A stretch of 64,000 nucleotides of DNA, taken from contig NZ_AQUY01000001.1 of assembly GCF_000372445.1 (NCBI RefSeq), forward strand, positions 637,553 through 701,552, in the 5' to 3' direction. The notes below the pieces were generated by a model. That model had not been told where the DNA came from and did no database searches. It saw only the letters and a list, made by a program, of their open reading frames with translations. The DNA is from Corynebacterium ulceribovis DSM 45146 (lineage in GTDB: Bacteria > Actinomycetota > Actinomycetes > Mycobacteriales > Mycobacteriaceae). The position numbers and the translations under genes were made by a program. The stretch's first letter is position 1; every line of letters begins with the position of its first letter. Positions 32,733 to 43,123 of this stretch are shown here, piece after piece.

Positions 32733-33242
32733 ATGGCTGAAAAGCACACTCTCTCCGTTCTGACCCTGGACGAGCCGGGCATGCTGATGCGTATCTCGGG
32801 CATGTTCACCCGCCGTGGCTTCAACATCATTTCGATGAATACCGGCACCACGGAAAACGAGAACGTCAAGCGCATCACCATCGTGGTGGAAACCGAAGAA
32901 ACCCCAATCGAGCAGATCACCAAACAGCTCAACAAGCTGGTGCCGGTGCTCAAGGTTGTTCGCGTACCCGAAGACCAATTGGTTGCGCGTGGCCTGATGC
33001 TGGTGAAGGTGTCGGCAGACTCCACGACCCGTAACCAAGTGGTCGACGCTGCCAAACTCTTCCGTGCCCGTGTCGTGGACGTGGCGCAGGATTCCGTGGT
33101 TATTGAAGCAACCGGTATGCCTTCGAAGCTCGAAGCGCTGCTGGACGTTCTGGAACCATTCGGTATCCGCGAACTGTTCAAGTCCGGTGTGGTTGCGCTG
33201 TCGCGCGGTCCAAAACCAATGCTGTCTAATCGCAGCTTCTAA
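32733..33242 (+). CDS. ilvN: Acetolactate synthase small (regulatory) subunit
   Basis: This 169-residue subunit activates IlvB and confers feedback inhibition by branched-chain amino acids. The N-terminal ACT domain is clear (HTLSVLTLDEPGMLMRISGM, then RRGFNIISMNTG), followed by the second domain with IVVETEE and the C-terminal ELFKSGVVALSRG. It begins 4 bp after ilvB, normal in length. Confidence 0.96.
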   Translation: MAEKHTLSVLTLDEPGMLMRISGMFTRRGFNIISMNTGTTENENVKRITIVVETEETPIEQITKQLNKLVPVLKVVRVPEDQLVARGLMLVKVSADSTTRNQVVDAAKLFRARVVDVAQDSVVIEATGMPSKLEALLDVLEPFGIRELFKSGVVALSRGPKPMLSNRSF

Positions 33243-33280
33243 ACTTATTACTCATCACTCTTTCTCTCCCTCTTTTCTGA

Positions 33281-34309
<1,029 letters not shown>

Positions 34310-34422
34310 TAAAAACCGCAGTAAAACACCGTGTGAATTCCCGAGTTTGACTCGGGCAGCAATCCCACGGCCGCGATAGTCTTGAGACAGGTTCACATTA
34401 TTACCTGTCGAAAGGTTTGGCC

Positions 34423-36153
34423 GTGGGATTTACTCGTCCGCTGTACTCACTGACGGATGTGCTGCGCAGCATCGAATCCGGAGCAATCCAGCTCCCTGAC
34501 TACCAGCGCGAATTCGCTTGGAACGACGCCCAAATCCGTTCCCTGCTCGTGGCAGTCCTACGCGGTTACCCAATCGGCAACTTCCTCGCACTGGACTACA
34601 AGCACTCCGACATCACGCTGGCCACCCGCACCGTTACCGGCCAACCAACGGACGTGAAACCGCACACGCTGCTGCTTAACGGCCAAGCCCGTCTCATGAC
34701 CCTCTACAGCTGCCTGTGGGGCGATGGGCTGGTCCGCACCCGCGATACCCGCGGCAAGAAAATCACCCGCCGCTTCGTCGTCAACCTGCATGAAGCCATC
34801 AAAGGCGATGAAATGCCCGACGGCGCCGTCATGGCCCTAGGCGCCGACGAAGCCATCCCAGCCGGCTGCCTGCCCCTAGCTGTCCTGCTCACCGACGATG
34901 TCACCCGAGAATTATTCGCCCAGGATGACCGCGAACTGTCCTCGAAGTTCTTCCGCCGCGTTGTCCTCGCGGTGCAAATGTTCCAGCTGCGCGTGGTCAC
35001 CTTGGATGAACAAGTCCCACTTGGCGCCGTCGGCACTATTTTCGAAAAGCACACCGGCCGCAGCGTTTTCGAACTGCTCACCGCCCGCTACGCCGCCGAT
35101 ACAGAATTCCAAAGCCGGGAAGGTCATGCCTTCCGCCTTGATGACGATTACGCCGCGACGCAGGCCGTTGTTAACGAGTTCCCAGTGCTGCAGTCGGTGA
35201 CCCAGAATGACTTCCTGCAGGCCGTTAGCCTGCTGCATTCGTCTGAACATGATCAACAGACCTCAGCCTTGCGCGCCGATGTGCTGTCGATGTCCCTGGA
35301 TTCTTACCTCGGCAGCGCCGACCGGATTCGCGCCGCGCTGCGCTGGGTCCCAGAGTTCCTCGCGGGCCTCTGCATTTTCGAAGCCAACGATGTGCCATAC
35401 CCAGCGCAGCTGATTGCACTGGCGGTGTTGCGCGCGAAGCTCGGCCCGCGGGCGGAAGAGCCGATGGTGTTGGAGCGGCTGCAGCAGTGGTTCTGGGCAG
35501 GCGCACTCGGCGAGCTATATGCCGCGGAAACTAAGGCCCGGTTTGCTAATGATGTTGACACCGTTCCAGCGTGGGCAACTGGCACCGCCGCCACGCTGCC
35601 GATCACGATTACTGATTCGATGCTGTACACCTCTCGGTTGCTGTCGTTGCACCGCGATGAGCCAGGCATTCGGGCGTTGGTCGCATTGCTGCTGGCCAAT
35701 GGGGCAGTGGATTGGCGCAGCGGCGAGCAGGTCGACCAGAATAACTTCGCTCGTTTGGATATCCGCTTGGCACAAATTTTCACGGACCGGGTCGCCGCCG
35801 AGCAGGGCATTGACCCAGCGGTGGTGCATGGCATTTTGAATAAGACTCCGGTCAGTGCCCGCACCGCGGAGCTGATGGATGGCATCACGCCAGGCCGCTG
35901 GATTGGCCGTGTGGAGGCGAAAGCCCATGCCCCAGGCGAGGAGCTCAATGCGATGCTGGCTAGCCACTGCCTCGACGTCACGGCATTGCGCGAGTCCAAT
36001 ATGGCAGCTTTTGCCCAGCACCGGATTGAGTGTTTGGCGGATCTGGTCGCCGACCGGACGATGGTGCGGGTGATTCGAGACGCTGATGCCGATTCGGTGT
36101 TCACTGCCTCGACGCGCACTGATTTGGTGGAAGGTCCGGCGGCATTTGCGTGA
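34423..36153 (+). CDS. Solitary DUF262 (GmrS-like) protein with altered NTPase motif
   Basis: A 576-residue protein whose N-terminus matches DUF262: QLPDYQREFAW at 23-33 (usual IPxYQRxYxW) and LLNGQARLMTL at 84-94, where the usual DGQQR reads NGQAR. The C-terminal part has the helical pattern of DUF262 proteins (LQQWFWAGALGELYAAET) but no DUF1524 HNH nuclease. DUF262 proteins include the GmrSD type IV restriction enzyme and other phage-defence factors, so a defence role is possible, though it sits in a housekeeping region without partners. GTG 34423 has AAAGG 7 nt upstream; TTG 34417 is too close to it. Confidence 0.75.
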   Translation: MGFTRPLYSLTDVLRSIESGAIQLPDYQREFAWNDAQIRSLLVAVLRGYPIGNFLALDYKHSDITLATRTVTGQPTDVKPHTLLLNGQARLMTLYSCLWGDGLVRTRDTRGKKITRRFVVNLHEAIKGDEMPDGAVMALGADEAIPAGCLPLAVLLTDDVTRELFAQDDRELSSKFFRRVVLAVQMFQLRVVTLDEQVPLGAVGTIFEKHTGRSVFELLTARYAADTEFQSREGHAFRLDDDYAATQAVVNEFPVLQSVTQNDFLQAVSLLHSSEHDQQTSALRADVLSMSLDSYLGSADRIRAALRWVPEFLAGLCIFEANDVPYPAQLIALAVLRAKLGPRAEEPMVLERLQQWFWAGALGELYAAETKARFANDVDTVPAWATGTAATLPITITDSMLYTSRLLSLHRDEPGIRALVALLLANGAVDWRSGEQVDQNNFARLDIRLAQIFTDRVAAEQGIDPAVVHGILNKTPVSARTAELMDGITPGRWIGRVEAKAHAPGEELNAMLASHCLDVTALRESNMAAFAQHRIECLADLVADRTMVRVIRDADADSVFTASTRTDLVEGPAAFA

Positions 36154-36196
36154 GCCGTCCCGAGGTGCGGGTTAATTCTGCGTTACGGTGGTGTCC

Positions 36197-37651
36197 ATGA
36201 CTGACCGACGCACCGTTTCCCGTCCCTTGCGCGCCCTCGCCGCCACCGGCTGCCTTCTTGCCGTCACCATGAGCGGCGCCGTCGCTTGCAGCAATGATGG
36301 TGCAGGGTCGGGCAGTGTCAGCCAAGGCGACACCATTGAACTGTCGACCCAGACGGTAGCCAACGACCCAACCGGCCGCACCACCGCAGACGTCTTCTTT
36401 CCTGACGCGAAATCCGCAATCGTGGTTGCCAAAGGCGCCGACCTAGACCTGGCCAAGCGCGCCGCTGACAAGTTGCGCGTGCCAGTGCTCATCAACCCGA
36501 CGCCCGAGCAGCTCGGCGAATTCGAGGAGGTCTACCCAGTCGGGGAGGTCACCGCCCCAGAGGGCAGCAGCGTCACCGTTAAAGAACCGCTCACTTCTGA
36601 GCGTATTGACGAATTGACCGCCGGAGACGCACCAAAGTTTGATTCCAGCACAGTAGTTTTCCTGCCGAAGAACGCCAGTGCTGCGAATAAGATTAATGCG
36701 GCGACCTCGGGAATTGAGGTTCTGGACCTTCCGGGCGACGATGCTTTGGTTTCGTCACCAAGCATTAAGGCGCTGAAGGAGGACCGCACTATCATTGCCA
36801 TCGGTGATGGGTTCGGCGATGTGGAAGCAGCGCGGGAGACGGCGAAGAATCTGACGGCGGAACTGCCGGGCGGTGGGGCAACGCTGCTGCCGGGGCGTCG
36901 GATTGTGGCGCTCTATGGGCATCCGTCGGGCCCTGATTTGGGCGTGCTGGGGGAGCAGGACCCGAAAGCGGCAGTGAAGCGGGCGCAGCAAGATGTGGAT
37001 GCGTACCAACCGTTTTCGCCGGAACCAGTGATTCCGGGGTTTGAGATTATTGCGACGGTTGCCAGTGAATTCGCAGGTGACGATGGGGACTTCTCGAATG
37101 AAGCGCAACCCGAAGAGTTGGTGCCGTACCTGGATGCGGTGACCGAAGCTGGGGGATACGCCATTATTGACCTGCAGCCGGGAACCGCGCGGTTTATTGA
37201 CCAAGCCAAGCGCTATGAAGAACTGTTGAAGCGACCAAATGTGGGGCTCGCGCTGGACCCAGAGTGGAAGCTGACGCCGGGCAAGAAGCCGGCTTCTGAA
37301 GTTGGGCACACCGATGCCGCAGAGATTAATGAAGTGGTGACGTGGCTGGCGGATCTGACTGCGGAGAACAATCTGCCGCAAAAGGCGCTGGTGTTGCACC
37401 AATTCCAAACGCAGATGATTCGCGACCGGGCGAAGGTTGACACCAGCCGGAAAGAAATTCAGATTGTGCTGCACGCTGATGGGCATGGCAGCGCCGGGGA
37501 AAAGATGGCGACCTGGGATGCGCTGCTGAAGGACCTGCCGGAAGGGTTCGCGATGGCGTGGAAGAACTTCCTCGATGAAGACTCCCCGCTGTTCACTCCG
37601 GAGCAGACAATGGGGGTAAACCCCCGGCCGTGGTTCGTAAGTTTTCAGTAA
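36197..37651 (+). CDS. Putative secreted lipoprotein with cell-wall-binding-repeat-like region
   Basis: This 484-residue protein has a lipoprotein signal ending MSGAVAC (Cys about 34). Residues 60-260 contain alternating segments like SAIVVAKGADLDLAKRAADK and RTIIAIGDGFGDVEAARETA that resemble cell-wall-binding repeat 2 units. The C-terminal half (SEFAGDDGD, then ALDPEWKLTPGKKPASEVGH, later VLHADGHGSAGEKM) looks like an independent domain of a possible barrel type. No catalytic role is assigned. It ends 13 bp before the short ORF that precedes serA. Confidence 0.65.
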   Translation: MTDRRTVSRPLRALAATGCLLAVTMSGAVACSNDGAGSGSVSQGDTIELSTQTVANDPTGRTTADVFFPDAKSAIVVAKGADLDLAKRAADKLRVPVLINPTPEQLGEFEEVYPVGEVTAPEGSSVTVKEPLTSERIDELTAGDAPKFDSSTVVFLPKNASAANKINAATSGIEVLDLPGDDALVSSPSIKALKEDRTIIAIGDGFGDVEAARETAKNLTAELPGGGATLLPGRRIVALYGHPSGPDLGVLGEQDPKAAVKRAQQDVDAYQPFSPEPVIPGFEIIATVASEFAGDDGDFSNEAQPEELVPYLDAVTEAGGYAIIDLQPGTARFIDQAKRYEELLKRPNVGLALDPEWKLTPGKKPASEVGHTDAAEINEVVTWLADLTAENNLPQKALVLHQFQTQMIRDRAKVDTSRKEIQIVLHADGHGSAGEKMATWDALLKDLPEGFAMAWKNFLDEDSPLFTPEQTMGVNPRPWFVSFQ

Positions 37652-37664
37652 GGAGTAAGCTGAA

Positions 37665-37760
37665 ATGGCCTTGTGCCAGAGTGCCGGTGCAAGGCCCGGT
37701 CACTGGCGCGGTCGTGTGAGTGATTCGGAACATCCCACTCTTCAGGAGAAATGCGCGTGA
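37665..37760 (+). CDS. Short upstream ORF overlapping the serA start (candidate leader)
   Basis: A 31-codon ORF starts MALCQSAGARPG at ATG 37665, with AAGGAG at 37650-37655 (9 nt upstream), and ends with TGA 37758-37760, overlapping the serA GTG as GTGA. The overlap implies coupled translation. It contains three Ser and two Cys codons, and a stem-loop lies over its first codons. A cis-acting control of serA by serine or cysteine supply is possible but unproven. Confidence 0.5.
   Translation: MALCQSAGARPGHWRGRVSDSEHPTLQEKCA
37667..37696 (+). promoter_or_regulatory. Stem-loop in the serA leader
   Basis: GGCCTTGTGCC pairs with GGTGCAAGGCC (11 bp, two G-U pairs) around an eight-base loop. It covers the first codons of the short ORF and has no U-run, so it is unlikely to be a plain terminator. 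Confidence 0.45.
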
Positions 37761-39352
37761 CTCAGAACGCTCTTCCGGTTGTACTTATTGCCGACAAGCT
37801 GTCCCAATCCACCGTCGATGCACTCGGAGACTCAGTGGAGGTGCGTTGGGTCGATGGCCCGAACCGCGCTGAACTGCTAGCCGCCGTCCCAGAAGCTGAC
37901 GCACTGCTGGTGCGCTCGGCAACCACCGTGGACAAGGAAGTTATCGACGCTGCGTCGAATCTGAAGATCATTGGCCGCGCAGGTGTCGGCCTGGACAATG
38001 TCGACATTGATGCCGCAACCGCTAAGGGCGTCATGGTCGTCAACGCACCAACCTCCAACATCCACTCCGCATGTGAGCAGGCCATTGCACTGCTGATGGC
38101 AACCGCACGCCAGGTGCCAGCCGCAGACGCATCCCTGCGCGACGGCGAATGGAAGCGTTCTTCCTTCAAGGGTGTCGAAATCTTCGGCAAGACCATCGGT
38201 ATCGTCGGCTTCGGCCACATCGGTCAGCTGTTTGCGCAGCGCCTGCACGCTTTCGAAACCACCATCATTGCGTACGACCCATACGCCAACCCAGCTCGCG
38301 CAGCGCAGCTCGGTGTGGAACTGGTCGACCTGGATGAGCTGGTCAGCCGCGCTGACTTCGTGACCATCCACCTGCCAAAGACCAAGGAAACCGCGGGCAT
38401 GTTCAACGCGGAACTGCTGGCTAAGTCCAAGAAGGGCCAGATCATCATCAACGCTGCCCGTGGTGGCCTCGTTGACGAGCAGGCACTGGCAGATGCCATT
38501 AAGTCCGGCCACATCCGTGGTGCCGGCTTTGACGTCTTCGCTTCTGAGCCATGCACCGACTCGCCACTGTTCGGCCTGCCAGAGACCGTTGTGTCCCCAC
38601 ACTTGGGCGCATCGACCGCTGAAGCACAGGACCGCGCTGGCACCGACGTGGCCCGCTCTGTGCTGCTGGCACTGGCTGGCGACTTCGTCCCAGACGCAGT
38701 GAACGTGTCCGGTGGCCGCGTGGGCGAAGAAGTTGCCCTGTGGCTGGAACTGGCCCGCGAACTGGGCATGGTTGCTGGTGGCCTTGCAACCGGCGCCCCA
38801 GTGGCAGTGGAAGTAACCGCACGCGGCGAACTGTCCTCCGAAGATGTCTCCGTGCTGGGTCTGGCTGCAGCTCGTGGCCTGTTCTCCGCCATCATCGAAG
38901 AGCCAGTGACCTTCGTGAACGCACCACGTATCGCTGAAGAGCGCGGCGTATCCATCAACGTGCAGTCCGAAGCTGAGTCGGTGTCTCACCGCTCCACTCT
39001 GGAAGTCAAGGTCATCGACAACGATGGCAAGACCTCCGTGGTTGTTGGTGCCCTGACCGGTCTGCAGCGCATTGAGAAGATTGTTCGCATCAACGGCCGC
39101 GGCGTCGACATGCGTTCCGAAGGCCGCAACGTCTTCTTCTTCTACAAGGACCAGCCAGGTGCACTGGGTAAGGTCGGCGGCACCCTGGGTGACGCTGGCA
39201 TCAACATTGAGGCTGCTGCACTGTCCCAGAAGGGTGACGGTGAAACCGCAATGCTGATTATCCGCGTGGACAAGGAACTGTCTGAAGAGCTGCTGGCAGA
39301 TATCTCCGGCAAGATTGAAGCGTCCCGCGTTCTGCAGCTGCAGCTGAACTAA
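37757..39352 (+). CDS. serA: D-3-phosphoglycerate dehydrogenase
   Basis: The first enzyme of serine synthesis (531 residues), long actinobacterial type. Seen: N-terminal substrate domain (GRAGVGLDNVDIDAAT), the NAD-binding GFGHIGQLFAQRL, catalytic Arg and Glu region (INAARGGLVDEQAL), His in SPHLGASTAEAQ, then the intervening ASB domain and the C-terminal ACT domain (FFFYKDQPGALGKVGGTLGD) for serine feedback. GTG 37757 is 8 nt after AGGAG; ATG 37751 is only 2 nt away from it. A strong terminator follows. Confidence 0.95.
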   Translation: MTQNALPVVLIADKLSQSTVDALGDSVEVRWVDGPNRAELLAAVPEADALLVRSATTVDKEVIDAASNLKIIGRAGVGLDNVDIDAATAKGVMVVNAPTSNIHSACEQAIALLMATARQVPAADASLRDGEWKRSSFKGVEIFGKTIGIVGFGHIGQLFAQRLHAFETTIIAYDPYANPARAAQLGVELVDLDELVSRADFVTIHLPKTKETAGMFNAELLAKSKKGQIIINAARGGLVDEQALADAIKSGHIRGAGFDVFASEPCTDSPLFGLPETVVSPHLGASTAEAQDRAGTDVARSVLLALAGDFVPDAVNVSGGRVGEEVALWLELARELGMVAGGLATGAPVAVEVTARGELSSEDVSVLGLAAARGLFSAIIEEPVTFVNAPRIAEERGVSINVQSEAESVSHRSTLEVKVIDNDGKTSVVVGALTGLQRIEKIVRINGRGVDMRSEGRNVFFFYKDQPGALGKVGGTLGDAGINIEAAALSQKGDGETAMLIIRVDKELSEELLADISGKIEASRVLQLQLN

Positions 39353-39424
39353 GCCGACAGGCCGCCCGAAGAAGTTTGCCACGAGAAACTAACCCCGATC
39401 GGGGATAGCTCGTGTTGGGCCCTT

Positions 39425-39464
39425 GCGTCGTCAAGCGTTTTTACCTGCTTGACGGCGCTTTTTT
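39425..39464 (+). terminator. serA terminator
   Basis: The 12-bp stem GCGTCGTCAAGC / GCTTGACGGCGC (one G-U pair) is followed by TTTTTT. A separate palindrome CCCCGATCGGGG lies upstream at 39393-39404. Confidence 0.9.
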
Positions 39465-39568
39465 GGGTTTTTATCAGTTAGAGTAGATCTTGGTCACCAC
39501 CCGATAGGGATGGTGATTTAATTCATGATGTAACTTAACTAAAGATCGTTAAACAACAGGAGGACTAC

Positions 39569-41080
39569 ATGTCGGAACGTATTTCCCACGCCGGTCTGCG
39601 CGGCAAAGTGATGTCTGCTGACGAAGCAGCAACCTTCATCCAGCCAGGCGACCAGATTGGTTTCTCGGGCTTCACCGGTGCGGGCTACCCAAAGGCAGTG
39701 CCAGGCGCACTGGCTAAGCGCATCACCGAAGCAACTGAGCGTGGCGAAGACTTCCGCGTCAGCGTGTTCACCGGTGCCTCCACCGCACCAGAACTCGACG
39801 GCGTGCTGGCAGAAACCAACGGCGTTCTGTGGCGCATGCCTTACCAGTCCGACCCAGTCTTGCGTAAGAAGATTAACGACGGCACCACCCTGTACTCCGA
39901 CATGCACCTGTCGCACTCGGGCCCACAGGCATCCCAGGGCTTCGTCGGCAAGGTCAACGTCGCTGTGGTTGAAGCAGTCCGCATCACTGAAGACGGCGGC
40001 ATTGTGCCATCGTCCTCGGTCGGTAACTCCGTGAACTACCTGGACTCCGCCGAGCGCATCATCATCGAAATCAACAACTGGCAGTCGCTGGAACTGGAAG
40101 GCATGCACGACATTTTCCGTGTCGGCCTGCCACCAGCTCGCGAAATCATTCCAGTGACCGAATCCGGCCAGCGCATCGGTACCTCCGCGATTGACATTGA
40201 CGTCAACAAGGTTGTCGCTATCGTCGAAACCGACGCGCCGGACCGTAACTCTCCATTCAAGCCACTGGATGATGACTCCCGCGCCATCGCCGGCCACCTG
40301 ATTGAGTTCCTGGAGAACGAAGTCACCCAGGGCCGCCTGCCAGCTAACCTGCTGCCACTGCAGTCCGGTGTCGGCAACATTGCTAACGCTGTGCTGGAAG
40401 GCCTGTCGGAGTCCAACTTCGAGAACCTGACCTCCTACACCGAGGTTATTCAGGACGGCATGGTTTCCCTGCTGGATAACGGCACCATGTCTGTGGCATC
40501 GGCAACCTCATTCGCCCTGTCCCCAGAAGCTGCTGAGCGCATGAACCAGAACGCTTCGGACTACGCGAAGAAGATTGTGCTGCGCCCACAGGACGTGTCG
40601 AACTCCCCAGAGGTCATCCGCCGCCTCGGTGTGATTTCCTGCAACGGCCTCATCGAAGCTGACGTGTACGGCAACGTGAACTCCACTCACATCATGGGTA
40701 CCCGCATGATGAACGGTATCGGTGGTTCCGGTGACTTCACCCGTAACGCCTACATCTCCACCTTCGTGTCGCCATCGCTGGCTAAGGGTGGCGCTATTTC
40801 CACCATCGTGCCAATGGTTTCCCACCACGACCACACCGAGCACGACACCATGGTCATCATCACCGAGCAGGGTCTGGCTGACCTGCGTGGTCTGGCACCG
40901 CGCAAGCGTGCCCGCGTTGTCATCGAGAACTGTGCACACCCTGACTTCCGTGCGGAACTGCTCGACTACGTGGAGCGTGCGGAAAAGGGCGGCGTCTCGG
41001 CGCTGCACACCCCACACAACCTGGATGAGTCCCTTTCCTGGCACCAGCGTTTCGTGGAGACCGGCTCCATGCGCAAGTAA
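39569..41080 (+). CDS. Acetyl-CoA hydrolase / succinyl-CoA:acetate CoA-transferase family protein
   Basis: This 503-residue enzyme belongs to the acetyl-CoA hydrolase/transferase family, equivalent to C. glutamicum ActA/Cat, which moves CoA between acetate and other acyl groups. Motifs: GFSGFTGAGYPKAVPGAL, SDMHLSHSGPQASQGF, the oxyanion region GVGNIANAVLEGL with the catalytic Glu in SYTEVIQDGM, and GSGDFTRNAYIS. Strong ribosome site (CAGGAGG). It is a single-gene unit between two strong hairpins. Acetate formation or overflow metabolism is the likely role. Confidence 0.9.
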   Translation: MSERISHAGLRGKVMSADEAATFIQPGDQIGFSGFTGAGYPKAVPGALAKRITEATERGEDFRVSVFTGASTAPELDGVLAETNGVLWRMPYQSDPVLRKKINDGTTLYSDMHLSHSGPQASQGFVGKVNVAVVEAVRITEDGGIVPSSSVGNSVNYLDSAERIIIEINNWQSLELEGMHDIFRVGLPPAREIIPVTESGQRIGTSAIDIDVNKVVAIVETDAPDRNSPFKPLDDDSRAIAGHLIEFLENEVTQGRLPANLLPLQSGVGNIANAVLEGLSESNFENLTSYTEVIQDGMVSLLDNGTMSVASATSFALSPEAAERMNQNASDYAKKIVLRPQDVSNSPEVIRRLGVISCNGLIEADVYGNVNSTHIMGTRMMNGIGGSGDFTRNAYISTFVSPSLAKGGAISTIVPMVSHHDHTEHDTMVIITEQGLADLRGLAPRKRARVVIENCAHPDFRAELLDYVERAEKGGVSALHTPHNLDESLSWHQRFVETGSMRK

Positions 41081-41122
41081 TGCGCTGGAGTGGAAATAAT
41101 TCTTCCACCGCGTATTAAATGT

Positions 41123-41152
41123 AGGCGCTCGCTACTTCGGTAGTGGGCGCCT
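41123..41152 (+). terminator. Very stable C(UUCG)G hairpin after the CoA-transferase gene
   Basis: A 13-bp stem AGGCGCTCGCTAC / GTAGTGGGCGCCT (with G-U pairs) is capped by UUCG between C and G, the extra-stable tetraloop. Only TTC follows, so the U-tract is weak; it probably ends or stabilises the transcript. Confidence 0.6.
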
Positions 41153-41234
41153 TCGGCATTAGTGGCCGGTGTCATAGTTCTAGGGCCGCTGTGGAATAAT
41201 GAACAAACCTCTGATTTCAGATAAAGGTGGAAAC

Positions 41235-42287
41235 ATGAAGCTTGCTGTGATTCCGGGCGACGGAATTGGTACCGAAGTAACTGCCGAGGCCCTCAAGGTC
41301 CTCCGCGCGGCAGTAGGGGAGGTAGAGACCACTGAGTACGACCTCGGTGCCCGTCGCTACCTCGCCAAGGGCGAAACCCTCACTGATGCCGACCTGGAAT
41401 CCCTCCGCGAGCACGACGCCATCCTCCTCGGCGCAATCGGCGACCCACGCACCGTCGCCCCAGGTGTGCTGGAGCGCGGCATGCTGCTGAAAATGCGCTT
41501 TGCCTTGGACCACCACATCAACTTGCGACCATCGAAGCTGTTCCCGGGTGTGCAGTCCCCACTGCGCGAGCCAGGTGACATTGATTTCGTGGTGGTCCGC
41601 GAAGGTACTGAAGGCGCATACACCGGCAACGGCGGCGCCATTCGCGTCGGAACCCCGCAGGAAGTGGCGAATGAAACTTCGGTGAACACCCGCTTCGGCG
41701 CTGAGCGCGTGGTGCGGTACGCCTTTGAACTGGCCACCACCCGACGCAATAAGGTCACCTTGGTGCATAAGACCAACGTGCTGGTCCACGGCGGTGGGCT
41801 GTGGCAGCGCACCGTTGACGAGGTGGCGAGCGAATACCCAGGCGTTGAAGTGGACTACTGCCACATTGATGCTGCGACCATCTACTTGGTCACCCAGCCT
41901 TCGCGTTTTGACGTTATCGTCACCGACAACCTCTTTGGTGACATTCTTACCGACGAAGCCGGCGCTGTCACTGGCGGTATTGGTCTGGCAGCATCCGGCA
42001 ATATCGATGCCTCCCGTACCAACCCATCGATGTTCGAGCCGGTCCATGGCTCGGCACCTGACATTGCTGGCCAAGGTATTGCCGACCCAACTGCAGCGAT
42101 TTTGTCGGTGGCAATGATGCTGCGTCACCTGGGCGAGGACGATGCGGCGCTGCTGCCAGCCGCCGAAGCGATTGAAGCTGCGGTGGCCAAGGACGTTGCC
42201 GCGCGCGAGCCAGGTTCGGTGCGTACCGTCGAGGTCGGCGACCGCATCGCCGAGGCTGTTTCTTCTCTACTGAATTCCGGAAAGTAA
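41235..42287 (+). CDS. leuB: 3-isopropylmalate dehydrogenase
   Basis: An NAD-dependent enzyme of leucine synthesis (350 residues). Seen: [27 protein letters not shown] with substrate-binding arginines, [17 protein letters not shown] with the catalytic Lys, [27 protein letters not shown] with metal-binding aspartates, and [21 protein letters not shown] 41235 has AAAGGTGG upstream; an in-frame ATG at 41199 would add 12 residues ([11 protein letters not shown]) not typical of the family. The FAH-family gene follows after 10 bp. Confidence 0.95.
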   Translation: MKLAVIPGDGIGTEVTAEALKVLRAAVGEVETTEYDLGARRYLAKGETLTDADLESLREHDAILLGAIGDPRTVAPGVLERGMLLKMRFALDHHINLRPSKLFPGVQSPLREPGDIDFVVVREGTEGAYTGNGGAIRVGTPQEVANETSVNTRFGAERVVRYAFELATTRRNKVTLVHKTNVLVHGGGLWQRTVDEVASEYPGVEVDYCHIDAATIYLVTQPSRFDVIVTDNLFGDILTDEAGAVTGGIGLAASGNIDASRTNPSMFEPVHGSAPDIAGQGIADPTAAILSVAMMLRHLGEDDAALLPAAEAIEAAVAKDVAAREPGSVRTVEVGDRIAEAVSSLLNSGK

Positions 42288-42297
42288 GGTAGTCCGC

Positions 42298-43104
42298 ATG
42301 CGTATTGCTCGAATTGCACATCCAGAGGCGAATAATTTCCCATTCGTGGCCGTTGAAGGCGAAGGCGACGAAGCCATTGGTCGGGAAGTTCGCGAGTACT
42401 TCTTCGCTCAAATTGAGTACACCGGGCGGGAATTCGCGATGAAGGACGCGCGACTGCTCGCGCCGATTCTGCCGCCGAAGGTCGTTGCGATTGGCCGTAA
42501 CTATGCCGACCACGTTGCTGAAGTGTTCAAGCAGTCGGCAGAATCGCTGCCACCAACCCTGTTCATCAAGCCATCGACTGCCGTGATTGGTCCGGAAGCA
42601 CCAATCCGCATCCCAGAATTCGCCACCAAGGTGGAATTCGAAGGTGAGCTGGCCCTGGTGATTGGCAAGCCTGCAAAGAACGTGAAGAAGGAAGACGCCA
42701 TGGATTACATCTTTGGCTACACCATCATCAACGATGTGTCTTCCCGTGACCTACAGTTCTCTGACGGCCAGTGGGCACGTGCGAAGGGCATTGACACCTT
42801 CGCCCCGATCGGCCCATGGATTGTCACTGATCTGGAAGACTCCCAGGACCTGAAGGACCTGCCAATTAAGGCGCACCTGACCCATGATGGTGTCACCGAG
42901 ACTAAGCAGGACTCCAACTCGAACCAGATGATTTGGGACATCCCAACCATCATTGAGTTCATCACCGCTTCGATGACCCTGCTGCCAGGCGACGTCATCT
43001 GCACCGGTTCGCCAGCAGGCACCGCAGAGATGGTACCGGGCGACCGCATCACCATCGAAATCCCAGGTATCGGCGAACTGTCGAACCCAGTCGAGCGCGC
43101 TTAG
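42298..43104 (+). CDS. Fumarylacetoacetate hydrolase family enzyme
   Basis: A 268-residue metal-dependent C-C hydrolase or decarboxylase of the FAH family: KVVAIGRNYADHVAEV, FIKPSTAVIGPEAPI, EFEGELALVIGK with the metal-binding Glu pair, NDVSSRDLQ, KGIDTFAPIGPWIV, and SPAGTAEM near the end. Homologues lie directly upstream of gltX across actinobacteria; the physiological substrate is usually not known (acylpyruvate or oxaloacetate are candidates). It follows leuB by 10 bp and probably shares its transcript. Confidence 0.88.
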   Translation: MRIARIAHPEANNFPFVAVEGEGDEAIGREVREYFFAQIEYTGREFAMKDARLLAPILPPKVVAIGRNYADHVAEVFKQSAESLPPTLFIKPSTAVIGPEAPIRIPEFATKVEFEGELALVIGKPAKNVKKEDAMDYIFGYTIINDVSSRDLQFSDGQWARAKGIDTFAPIGPWIVTDLEDSQDLKDLPIKAHLTHDGVTETKQDSNSNQMIWDIPTIIEFITASMTLLPGDVICTGSPAGTAEMVPGDRITIEIPGIGELSNPVERA

Positions 43105-43123
43105 CGCTCGCAGGAGCTGGCGC

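Noticed and set aside
37877-39382. 501-codon minus-strand open frame opposite serA
   Set aside because: Same reason: mirror of a clear gene, with low-quality composition and no start signals.
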